Shown here: piece after piece, positions 1 to 7,070 of the stretch
How the letters are laid out: every line of letters starts with the position of its first letter
How positions within the stretch are numbered: the first letter of the stretch is position 1
DNA from: Holophagaceae bacterium
Lineage (GTDB): Bacteria > Acidobacteriota > Holophagae > Holophagales > Holophagaceae
DNA: 12,904 nt
Assembly (NCBI GenBank): GCA_003158505.1
Contig: PMJK01000072.1
Location: forward strand, 1-12,904
Direction: 5' to 3'
Position numbers and translations under genes: made by a program
The notes under the pieces: model-generated
The model's database searches: none
What the model saw: only the letters and a program-made list of their open reading frames with translations
Told to the model about the DNA's origin: nothing

Positions 1-878
1 CCGCCGTAGGTGGGGAAGCCCTCGGTGAGGATGAGCATGTTGCGGACCGGATCTAGCCATTCGTCGCTGCGCAGCATGATGAAGCCGCCAATGTTCACCA
101 TGCCGTCCTTCTTGGCGCTCATGGTGCAGCCGTCGGCATAGCTGAACATCTCCTGGCAAATGGCCCGGATGGACGTGTCCTGGTAGCCCTCCTCGCGAAG
201 CTTGATGAACATGGCGTTCTCCGCGAAACGGCAGACGTCCATGATGAAGGGCTTGCCGTACTGCTTCAGGAGCTTGGCGTAGGCGCGGATGTTGGCCATG
301 GAGACCGGCTGCCCGCCGCCCGTGTTGTTGGTCACGGTGAGCATGCCGAAGGGGATGCGGTGGCCTTCCTGCTTCAGGACCACTTCCACCCGGGCCAGAT
401 CGATGTTGCCTTTGAAGGGATGGATGAGGCTGGGCTGGAGCCCTTCGGGAATGACCAGGTCCACGGCTTCCACGCCGTTGAATTCGAGGTTGGCGCGGGT
501 GGTGTCGAAGTGGCAGTTGTTGGGCACCAGGTCGCCCTGCTTGCAGACGGCGCTGAACAGCACTTTTTCGGCGGCTCGGCCCTGGTGGGTGGGGATGAAG
601 TGCGGCATGCCGGTGATGTCCTGGAGCACGGCTTCCAGGCGGAAGAAGCTGCGGGAACCCGCATAGCTCTCATCCCCGATCATGATGGCGCCCCACTGGG
701 CCGAACTCATGGCGCCGGTTCCCGAGTCTGTGAGCCAGTCCAGCAGCACGTCCTCGGCCCGCAGCTTGAACACGTTCAGCTTCGCGGCCTCCAGCATCCC
801 CAGTCGCTCATGGGCGGTGGTCATGCGGATGGGCTCGACGGACTTGATGCGGAAGGGTTCGATCATGGTACGGGGCAT
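1..878 (-). CDS. tnaA: Tryptophanase (PLP-dependent beta-eliminating lyase), C-terminus cut off by the window edge
   Basis: Tryptophanase splits L-tryptophan into indole, pyruvate and ammonia in the cytoplasm. The first 292 codons are present; family members are about 460-470 residues, so roughly the last third lies outside the window. Family landmarks seen: PFRIKSVEP near residue 8, LTDSGTGAMS near 49, GDESYAGSRSF near 68, PTHQGRAAE near 96, GGQPVSMAN near 188, and MSAKKDG at 253-259, which holds the Schiff-base lysine (second K, about 257). Residue 125 is Asp in HFDTTR. Known family work places Asp here in tryptophanases and Thr in tyrosine phenol-lyases, so tryptophanase is preferred; the other discriminating residues are not visible. 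The start at 878 has GGAG five bases upstream; a second in-frame ATG at 866 gives a slightly shorter product. It is divergent from coaX across 110 bases. I see no tnaC-like leader with Trp codons there. Confidence 0.85.
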   Translation of the reverse strand, partial: MPRTMIEPFRIKSVEPIRMTTAHERLGMLEAAKLNVFKLRAEDVLLDWLTDSGTGAMSSAQWGAIMIGDESYAGSRSFFRLEAVLQDITGMPHFIPTHQGRAAEKVLFSAVCKQGDLVPNNCHFDTTRANLEFNGVEAVDLVIPEGLQPSLIHPFKGNIDLARVEVVLKQEGHRIPFGMLTVTNNTGGGQPVSMANIRAYAKLLKQYGKPFIMDVCRFAENAMFIKLREEGYQDTSIRAICQEMFSYADGCTMSAKKDGMVNIGGFIMLRSDEWLDPVRNMLILTEGFPTYG

Positions 879-988
879 GGGGGCTCCAGACGGAACCCCA
901 GAGTACCGAAGGAGGCTGGAATCGACATCACAAGGGGACTGGCATCGCAGACCACCTCAGGCGATGCTGTAGGGCTTGGAGTACGCGC

Positions 989-1786
989 ATGAGCCTTCTG
1001 CTGGCAGTCGATGTGGGCAACACCAACGTGGTATTGGGGATCTTCGATCTCACCAAGGGTCTGGATGCCCCCCTGGTCTGCTCCTGGCGTTTGGCCACCA
1101 GCCGGGAACGGACCATCGATGAATATGGTCTCTCGACCCTCGCCTTGATGAGGCACCACGGCATCGAGGCCGGCCAGATCAAGCATGTGGCCATCTCCTG
1201 CGTGGTGCCGCCCCTCCACCCGGTCCTCATGGGCCTGGCGAAGACCTACTTCGGCGTGGATGCCTTCTATGTCGAGCCCGGCGTGAAGACCGGCGTCAAG
1301 GTGCTCATCGATAATCCCGCGGAACTGGGCGCAGACCGCCTTGTGAATGCCGTGGCGGGCATCGAGATGTTCGGGGCGCCCCTCATCGTCGTGGACTTCG
1401 GCACCGCCACCACCTTTGATGTGATCAACGCGAGGAAGGAATACCTGGGGGGCCTCATCTGCCCGGGCCTGAAGATCAGTGCCGACGCCCTGTTCGAGCG
1501 GGCCAGCCGCCTGCCGCGCGTGGAGATCGCCGAGCCCGAGCGGCTGGTGGGCCGCAACACCGTCCAGGCCATGCAATCCGGCATCTTCTACGGCTACATC
1601 GGCATGGTGGACGGCATCCTGGAGCGCCTGCTCGCAGAGACCCCGGAGTCCAAGGTGGCCGCCACCGGGGGGCTGAGCCGCGTCATCGCGCCCCATACCC
1701 GGCACATCAAGCACATCGCCCTGGATCTCACGTTAGATGGGTTGCGGACCATCTGGTTCCGCAACCAGGGCGCGGGACGCAAGTAG
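989..1786 (+). CDS. coaX: Type III pantothenate kinase
   Basis: CoaX phosphorylates pantothenate with ATP, the first step of coenzyme A synthesis, in the cytoplasm. The 265 residues match the usual length. The ASKHA-fold signatures are intact: DVGNTN at 8-13 (phosphate loop), PAELGADR at 110-117 (pantothenate and catalytic region), DFGTATTFD at 136-144, a glycine-rich stretch near 154-160, and ATGGLS at 225-230. The start ATG at 989 has GGAG at 978-981, seven bases upstream. It is the first gene of a two-gene plus-strand unit: birA begins within about eight bases of its stop. CoaX enzymes of this type generally lack feedback inhibition by CoA. The family assignment is secure because every catalytic motif is present. 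Confidence 0.95.
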   Translation: MSLLLAVDVGNTNVVLGIFDLTKGLDAPLVCSWRLATSRERTIDEYGLSTLALMRHHGIEAGQIKHVAISCVVPPLHPVLMGLAKTYFGVDAFYVEPGVKTGVKVLIDNPAELGADRLVNAVAGIEMFGAPLIVVDFGTATTFDVINARKEYLGGLICPGLKISADALFERASRLPRVEIAEPERLVGRNTVQAMQSGIFYGYIGMVDGILERLLAETPESKVAATGGLSRVIAPHTRHIKHIALDLTLDGLRTIWFRNQGAGRK

Positions 1787-1793
1787 CGTGGAG

Positions 1794-2459
1794 ATGCCCC
1801 TGATCCGGTTGGCCGTGGTGGATTCCACCCAGGCCTTCCTGCGGCGGAATCCCCACTTGGGCTTCTGCGTCGTGGTGGCCGACCGGCAGAGCGAGGGCCG
1901 GGGCCGCCAGGGCAATCGCTGGGAAAGCGCCGCCGGGACCGGACTCTGGATGTCGGCGGCCCTGCCTGCTCTCTCTGGTGTGGCCCCAGGCCTGTTACTC
2001 CAGCGGGCCATGGTCACCGCTGCCCAGGTGCTGGATCCTGAGGGCCGCATCCTGGGGCTCAAGTGGCCCAACGACCTGGTGGCCTGGAATCAGGGTCGTC
2101 TGGTGAAGCTGGGCGGCATCCTGGGCGAGCAGATCGGAGGACGCCTCATCCTGGGTCTGGGTGTGAACCTGACCAAGGCCCCCGTGATTCCTGACCGTGC
2201 GATCCCGCCAGCCTGCCTGAAGGATCTCGGGCTGGATTGTTCAACAACTTGCGACTTGGGAGTGCTTATATTCAAATTTTGGACAAATTTAGAGCAAGAA
2301 CTTCAGCCTCTCTTTCGCTGGCCCGAGGCTGGTACACCCCTTCACTGGGAGGACGGGCAGGGCACCTGCCTTGGTTGGGAATCCGATGGTCGCCTGAAGG
2401 TGGCCACGGCCGAGGGGATCAGGAGGCTCAGCGCAGGCGAGGTGGTCGGACTGACCTGA
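1794..2459 (+). CDS. birA: Biotin--[acetyl-CoA-carboxylase] ligase without a DNA-binding domain
   Basis: This enzyme activates biotin as biotinyl-AMP and attaches it to the lysine of biotin carboxyl carrier domains. Visible motifs: VVDSTQ at 8-13, the biotin/AMP loop EGRGRQGNRW at 34-43, LKWPNDL at 89-95, KLGGIL at 105-110 and GLGVNL at 121-126. At 221 residues it has the catalytic core and a short C-terminal SH3-like cap (about 175-221) but no N-terminal winged helix. It is therefore a class I ligase and should not repress biotin genes. The frame stays open upstream to 1737, inside coaX, but homology starts at MPLIRLAVVDST. The ATG at 1794 is preferred, with a GTG at 1788 as alternative; neither has an ideally spaced ribosome-binding site, which suggests translational coupling to coaX. 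A stretch at about 2235-2315 is clearly AT-richer than the rest. Confidence 0.92.
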   Translation: MPLIRLAVVDSTQAFLRRNPHLGFCVVVADRQSEGRGRQGNRWESAAGTGLWMSAALPALSGVAPGLLLQRAMVTAAQVLDPEGRILGLKWPNDLVAWNQGRLVKLGGILGEQIGGRLILGLGVNLTKAPVIPDRAIPPACLKDLGLDCSTTCDLGVLIFKFWTNLEQELQPLFRWPEAGTPLHWEDGQGTCLGWESDGRLKVATAEGIRRLSAGEVVGLT

Positions 2460-2598
2460 ACGCGGCCTCGCCCTGAGCTCATTCTTGCGGCCAGAGGACA
2501 GTGAAAGCCGGCCGTACATCCACGCAATCCTGTGCTTTATGCTGGAATTAAATAACCTTCCCCACCGAACCGAAATTCAGTTAGAGGGAGTCTCGTTC

Positions 2599-3426
2599 AT
2601 GGCGCGCATTGTGGTGGTGGATGACGACCCGCTGGCCCGCCGCTTCACCGCGGGCTGCCTGGAAACCCAGGGGTACGAAATTCAGGAGGTGGAACCGACC
2701 TGTCTTTTCCATATCCTCTCGACCCTTCACGAGGCACCCCCAGACCTGTTGGTTACCGACCTCGTTATGCCGGACTGTCCAGGTCAGACCTTGATCCGGG
2801 TCTGCCGGGAGGATCCCCACCTGAAACAGCTGAAGATTCTTCTGCTCACGGGCTATGGAGATGTCGCTCTAGCCCATTTCCTACAATCCATGGGAAGCAC
2901 CCACTACCTCACCAAACCCGTAGCGCCGCCAGAATTGGTCGAGTGCGTGAAACACTTCCTGCAGGGGGATTTGGTTGTGGACCCAGGATGGTCCCTCGCT
3001 TGCCGAGGAATTGTCGCCGTGGTCGATGACAGCCGCCTAAGCCGTGGTTACCATACAGGCTGCTTGCGAAAAGGTGGATTTCAGGCGGTGGAAGTCGAAC
3101 CCACGGGGCTTCGAGAGACCCTCGAGCTCTTGATCCAGACTCAACCCAACCTCATCGTGCTGGACTACCTGATGCCCAATTTCAATGGTGACGCCCTGAT
3201 CAGGGCCCTCCGGGCTGAGGCCCCGGAGCCTCTCAGAAGCATACCGATCCTCGTGGTCACGGCCCACAGCAGCCGGGACCTGGACATACTGATACAGGCC
3301 CACCACGGCGTCGAGGTGCTATCTAAGCCCATTTATCCGGCTGATCTCATCGTCAGTGTGGAAGTGCTTCTTGGGGTGGAGGATCATTTTAACTTCGCGC
3401 AGGGACGCACCGACTGGAGTAGGTAG
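2599..3426 (+). CDS. Two tandem response-regulator receiver domains, no output domain
   Basis: The 275 residues hold two complete CheY-like receivers and nothing else recognisable. Receiver 1 (about 3-124): acidic pair D8/D9, phospho-acceptor D54 in LVTDLVMP, switch T84 in LLLTGYG, K106 in LTKPV. Receiver 2 (about 137-260): D143/D144, D189 in IVLDYLMP, T221 in LVVTAHS, K243 in LSKPI. Both look able to accept phosphate. The halves resemble each other beyond the catalytic residues (GCLETQGYEIQEVEPT against GCLRKGGFQAVEVEPT), pointing to internal duplication. The ATG at 2599 has GGGAG eight bases upstream and begins exactly at the first receiver strand; the in-frame ATG at 2485 lacks such support. 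No kinase gene is adjacent, so its partner is unknown. A role as phosphate sink, phosphorelay intermediate or protein-interaction switch is inference. Confidence 0.88.
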   Translation: MARIVVVDDDPLARRFTAGCLETQGYEIQEVEPTCLFHILSTLHEAPPDLLVTDLVMPDCPGQTLIRVCREDPHLKQLKILLLTGYGDVALAHFLQSMGSTHYLTKPVAPPELVECVKHFLQGDLVVDPGWSLACRGIVAVVDDSRLSRGYHTGCLRKGGFQAVEVEPTGLRETLELLIQTQPNLIVLDYLMPNFNGDALIRALRAEAPEPLRSIPILVVTAHSSRDLDILIQAHHGVEVLSKPIYPADLIVSVEVLLGVEDHFNFAQGRTDWSR

Positions 3427-3439
3427 ATCTACCGTTGCG

Positions 3440-3460
3440 GGGCTCGACAGGCATGAGCCC
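3440..3460. terminator. Possible bidirectional hairpin between convergent genes
   Basis: GGGCTC at 3440-3445 and GAGCCC at 3455-3460 form a perfect 6-bp stem with a 9-base loop. It lies in the 33-base gap between the convergent receiver gene (stop 3426) and the LeuA-like gene, whose stop codon begins at 3460. Position and shape fit a shared terminator, but there is no run of T on either side, so intrinsic termination is uncertain. Confidence 0.35.
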
Positions 3461-4662
3461 TACAGCACCGCCCGGATCTCGGCCTCGCTGAGGATCCGGG
3501 GACTGTTCTTGGCGACCTGGAGGATGCGATCCACGCGGACGGGACTGGGGTCGTAGCCGTTCATTTCCAGCCAATAGACGACGTTGCTGTGGCCGGCCAT
3601 GGGGCCGATCTCGATCTCCTGGCGGCGGCCCACCAGGGCGGCGGGGACACCGGAATAGACCGCGTCGGCCAATTCCACATCGCCGCGGTGCAGGGCCTTC
3701 ACGATGGCAGCGGCATGGACGCCGGTGCCCGTGCGGAAGGCGTCCCGGCCCAGCACCGGGTAGTTGGCGGGGATCTGCACATCGCACAATTCAGCCACCA
3801 GCTCCGCCAGGGCCGGCAGATCCGAAAGGTCACCCTTGGGGAAGCCCATGAGGTGAAGGTTGATCATGAGCTGGTCCATGGCCACGTTGCCGCAGCGCTC
3901 GCCGATGCCCAGGATGCTGCCGTGGAGGCGGTCGGCACCGGCCTCGAAGGCGGCGATGGCGTTGGCTACGCCCAGTCCTCGGTCGTTGTGGCCATGCCAG
4001 TCGATGCGCACGGAGCGGTCCTTCACCACCTCATCCTTGATGAACCGCACCAGGCGCCGCACGCCATCGGGCGTGGCATGACCACAGGTGTCCGACAGGC
4101 AGATGGACTGGGCGCCTTCGTCCAGAGCGGCGTCGTAGATGGCCTTCAGCACTTCCGGCCGGGCGCGGGTGCTATCTTCGGTCACCATCATCACCGGCAC
4201 TTCGTGGCGGTGGCAGAAGGCGATGGCCTTGCGGGCGGTGGCCACCAGGAAGTCCAGATCCCAGCCCTCCACGTCCATCCGGATGGGACTGGACCCCAGG
4301 AAGGCGCCGGCTTCGAGAGGCATCCCCGCCCGCTGCTGGATCTCGGCCACCTGGACTAGATCGGCCTCAAGGGTCCGCACGGCCACATTGGGGGAGATGC
4401 GCAGGCGATGGTCGCGGATCTCGACCACGAGGGCCCGCACGGCCGCCAGGGCCTTGGGGCCCGCCCCGGGCATGCCCAGGTTCACGGCATCCACGCCCAG
4501 GCGGGCCAGCCGATGGATGAGGTCGCGTTTCGCAGCAATGTCCGGATCACGGACGGAGGGGCTTTGCAGGCCATCCCGCAAGGTCTCGTCGTTCAGCAGA
4601 GGAATCCTGGCGTCCTTCGGGGGAAGGCCGTTCCAGTCGTTGATCAGCTCGTCGAGGGTCAT
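3460..4662 (-). CDS. LeuA / homocitrate-synthase family DRE-TIM metallolyase, substrate uncertain
   Basis: This family condenses acetyl-CoA with a 2-oxo acid (2-isopropylmalate, citramalate, homocitrate or Re-citrate synthases). Seen in the 400 residues: NDETLRDGLQS at 24-34 with the catalytic Arg29 and metal-ligand Asp30, the metal-binding HGH at 223-225 followed by NDRGLGVANA, LGIGERCGN at 251-259, and RTGTGVHAAA near 310-319. The position after RDG is Leu, as in HMG-CoA lyases, where most LeuA-type synthases have Glu. The long regulatory C-terminal domain of leucine-feedback LeuA is absent; the tail instead has an IEIGPMAGHSNV segment at about 350-361. Re-citrate synthase, citramalate synthase and leucine-insensitive isopropylmalate synthase all remain possible. 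The gene starts 18 bases after the ppx stop on the same strand, so it is probably co-transcribed; its ribosome-binding site is weak. No other leu genes are nearby. Confidence 0.8.
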   Translation of the reverse strand: MTLDELINDWNGLPPKDARIPLLNDETLRDGLQSPSVRDPDIAAKRDLIHRLARLGVDAVNLGMPGAGPKALAAVRALVVEIRDHRLRISPNVAVRTLEADLVQVAEIQQRAGMPLEAGAFLGSSPIRMDVEGWDLDFLVATARKAIAFCHRHEVPVMMVTEDSTRARPEVLKAIYDAALDEGAQSICLSDTCGHATPDGVRRLVRFIKDEVVKDRSVRIDWHGHNDRGLGVANAIAAFEAGADRLHGSILGIGERCGNVAMDQLMINLHLMGFPKGDLSDLPALAELVAELCDVQIPANYPVLGRDAFRTGTGVHAAAIVKALHRGDVELADAVYSGVPAALVGRRQEIEIGPMAGHSNVVYWLEMNGYDPSPVRVDRILQVAKNSPRILSEAEIRAVL

Positions 4663-4680
4663 CTGGGCTTCAGCCAGGAT

Positions 4681-6177
4681 TCAGACTACGGTGACTTCGA
4701 TCCGGCGGTCCAGCAGCGTTCCCAGCAGCGCACCCTTGTCGAGGAAGGCCTTCATCTCCTGATCCACATCCCCAGCGGCGTCCAGGATGACGTGCAGGCG
4801 CTGGTCGTCCACCTCGATCGCCAGGTGCCGGACCGCCTGCTTGCGGCGACGGTCCAGGGCATCAGCCCCCCGCAGGATGGCCGCCAGCTTGCGCACCACC
4901 TGCCGATGCCAGGGCGCCAGGGCCCGGAAAGCCTCATGTTTCGCGTGATGGGGCACCTTGCCACGGTGGAAGCGCACCACCTGGGCCAGCAGGTCGATCT
5001 CCTCTGGCCAGAAGCCGGGCAGGGCGGCGTTCCGGATCAGGTATTCACCATGCTTGTGGTGGTCCTTCTCGGAGATGGAGAAGCCGATGTCGTGCAATCT
5101 GGCAGCGTAAGCCAGCCATTGGCGCTCGGGATCGCCCAACTCGAAATAGGGCTGGAGGGAAACGAATAATTCGTCCGCCAGCCGGGCCACATGATGACTA
5201 TGGCCGGGGTCCGGGTCCAGGCGGGCCGCGAGCTGCTGGATGGAGGCCCGCCGCCGATCCGCCAGGGGCGGGATGGCGGCTCCGCCGTGCTTGAGGGCCT
5301 CCCAGATCATGCCTTCGCGCATGCCCACCGGCAGGTGGCGCAGGGACGGGGAGCCGAGCCATTCCATCAATGACAGCGCCCAGATGGCGCCCACATGAAG
5401 CACCTCGGCCCGCTTGGGATCCACGCCCAGCCGCTCCACCCGCTGCTGGGTGTCCGCGTGCCAGAGCTTCAGCACGAAATCCCTCAGCTGTTCGGTGCTG
5501 AAGGCCTGGCCAGCGGCGGCGCCCTTGGCCAAGTCCTCCAGGGTTCCCGAAGTACCCAGGATCAGCGAAGGCTCAGGCAGCACCGAAGGCAAGGCCTTGC
5601 GGGCCTTCCTGAGGATGCGCTGGATGGTCTTCCGCAGCCGCTTGAGGTCGCCGGCCGTGGGTGGATTGGCGGTCTGCGCGGCGTCCGCCAGCCGCTGGAG
5701 GCCCCAGGGCAGGGAGATGCTGGCGGCCACGCGCCCTCCCTGCACCCAGGTCAATTCGGTGCTGCCCCCGCCGATGTCCATCAGGGTCACGGGCTCCGGG
5801 GGGAAGGGAATGGCGTGGGAGACGGCCTTGTGGATGAGCCGGGCCTCTTCCTCGCCGGAGATCACCTGGATGGGAATGCCAAGTTTTTCGGCTTCCAGGA
5901 CGAAGGCCTGGGCGTTCTTCGCGTCGCGCAAGGCCGCGGTGCCGCAGGCCATGAGGGTTTCACAGCCGAAATCCTGGATGGTCTTGGCCATCTGGGCCAG
6001 GGCATCGAGGCCCGCCCGGAAGGCCTCAGGGCCGATCTCGCCGGACTTCGCTTCACCCTGGGCCAGGCGCACCATGGCCTTGTCCCGGGCCAACACATGC
6101 TGGCCGCCCATGGGATCCGCCTCCACCACGACCATGTGAATGGAGTTCGATCCGACATCGATGGCGGCGATCCGCAT
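4681..6177 (-). CDS. ppx: Exopolyphosphatase / pppGpp phosphohydrolase (Ppx/GppA) with C-terminal HD-like domain
   Basis: These enzymes remove terminal phosphates from inorganic polyphosphate and/or convert pppGpp to ppGpp, linking phosphate storage and the stringent response. The 498-residue protein matches the long two-part form. The ASKHA phosphatase part (about 1-300) has DVGSNSIH at 7-14, ISGEEEARLI at 106-115 with the catalytic Glu region, DIGGGSTEL at 134-142 and LGTSGT at 207-212. The C-terminal helical HD-type part (about 305-490) has HDIG at 362-365, then DHHKHGEY at 372-379 and FHRGKVPHHAKH at 403-414, so the HD metal site seems intact. Ppx and GppA cannot be separated from sequence alone. 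The start at 6177 sits directly before MRIAAIDVGS, though no strong ribosome-binding site is visible. It is likely first in a unit with the LeuA-like gene and divergent from a deacetylase pseudogene. Confidence 0.9.
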   Translation of the reverse strand: MRIAAIDVGSNSIHMVVVEADPMGGQHVLARDKAMVRLAQGEAKSGEIGPEAFRAGLDALAQMAKTIQDFGCETLMACGTAALRDAKNAQAFVLEAEKLGIPIQVISGEEEARLIHKAVSHAIPFPPEPVTLMDIGGGSTELTWVQGGRVAASISLPWGLQRLADAAQTANPPTAGDLKRLRKTIQRILRKARKALPSVLPEPSLILGTSGTLEDLAKGAAAGQAFSTEQLRDFVLKLWHADTQQRVERLGVDPKRAEVLHVGAIWALSLMEWLGSPSLRHLPVGMREGMIWEALKHGGAAIPPLADRRRASIQQLAARLDPDPGHSHHVARLADELFVSLQPYFELGDPERQWLAYAARLHDIGFSISEKDHHKHGEYLIRNAALPGFWPEEIDLLAQVVRFHRGKVPHHAKHEAFRALAPWHRQVVRKLAAILRGADALDRRRKQAVRHLAIEVDDQRLHVILDAAGDVDQEMKAFLDKGALLGTLLDRRIEVTVV

Positions 6178-6230
6178 GGGACGATTGTGGCGAAGACGGA
6201 CATCTTTGCGCCAGGAAACTTAGAGGAACC

Positions 6231-7026
6231 TTGCTGAGACATCTGTTCTGTCTGGTGCTTGCGCTGCCTCTGGCCGCGCAGAAGCTGGCCCTGAGCCTGG
6301 ATGATGCCCCCTTTCTGCCGCCCAGTCCCCTCCTGGTCGCGTCCACCCAGCACGAGGGGATGCAGAAGGCCCTGAAGGACCGCAAGGTGCGGGCCATCCT
6401 CTTCGCCAACGGCATCCATGGCGGCGAGACAGCTGAAGGGATGGCCATCCTCCAGGCATGGGGCGAAGCCGGGCACCTCATCGCCAACCACAGCTAAAGC
6501 CACTGGGATCTGAATAGAGAGGATGTGACACTGGACACCTACGAGGCGGACTTCCTCAAGGAAGAAGCCCTGATCCGCGATCTGCCAGGGTTCACGAAGC
6601 GCTATCGCTCGCCTGGAGAAGGAGCCGAAGGCGGATCTCGCCCCCTATCGCGACCTCTATCTGAAGCACCTCTGGGCCTGCGCCCGCTCCTACGATGCCT
6701 GGAGCCGCGAGGTCTTCGGCCGCGAGATTCCCCACGTCATGCTCATGCATTGCCGCCTGCTGAACGGCCTCTTCCTGGGCGATGTCAACGACTTTTTCCG
6801 CGCCAAGGGTTGGACCTGGATCGATCCGGGAACGGCCTTCACGGACCCGGTCTACGCCCGCAAGCCCAGGAACCTGCCGGGCGGTGAGGCCCTGGCGGAT
6901 GCGGTCTAGGCTGAACGGGGAGATCAGGGTTTTGTGAAGGCCTGGCAACCCCAAACCAGCGATTCCGATGACCTGCTGTGCTCCGAAGGGCGGCTGAAAG
7001 AGCGGATGGACCGGCTGGGATTATAG
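6231..7026 (+). pseudogene. Broken polysaccharide deacetylase (NodB-homology) gene
   Basis: A TTG start at 6231 with AGAGG just upstream opens a signal-peptide-like N-terminus (LRHLFCLVLALPLAAQ). It is followed by LALSLDDAP, the NodB motif 1 with its catalytic and metal-binding Asp pair (residues 24-25). The metal-binding motif expected as NHS-x-SHWDLN reads NHS, TAA (6495-6497), SHWDLN, so one base change from a TAC Tyr codon would explain the stop. The same frame runs on to GFTKRYRSP near 6614. Homology then resumes in the next frame at LEKEPKADLAPYRDLY from 6613, with roughly 45-50 residues of the usual family sequence missing. A second in-frame stop, TAG, is at 6907-6909, after which a plausible C-terminus ends MDRLGL at 7026. 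The intact ancestor was probably an exported deacetylase of cell-wall or exopolysaccharide sugars. Three lesions make a working product very unlikely. Confidence 0.85.
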
Positions 7027-7070
7027 GGCTGAACGGCGAAGTTGCGGATTTGATTGTTCGCTTAACCGGC

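Noticed and set aside
863..1714. 283-codon minus-strand frame across coaX
   Set aside because: coaX has all catalytic motifs on the plus strand; the antisense product is low-complexity Gly/His/Asp-rich sequence with no family features.
2485..2598. N-terminal extension of the double-receiver protein from the ATG at 2485
   Set aside because: The ATG at 2599 has a good GGGAG site and starts exactly at the receiver domain; the extra 38 residues have no recognisable structure.
2460..2598. Promoter in the gap before the double-receiver gene
   Set aside because: There is an AT-rich patch (about 2535-2560), but no convincing -35/-10 pair with proper spacing could be read.
3589..4359. 256-codon plus-strand frame across the LeuA-like gene
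   Set aside because: The minus strand encodes the DRE-TIM motifs; the plus-strand product has no recognisable feature.
5395..6237. 280-codon plus-strand frame across ppx
   Set aside because: It is a shadow of the strongly supported Ppx/GppA gene, with repeated Gly/His/Gln composition and no domain.
6495..6497. Programmed readthrough or recoding of the TAA in the deacetylase
   Set aside because: The same gene also has a deletion with frame change and a second stop, so simple decay explains the data better.
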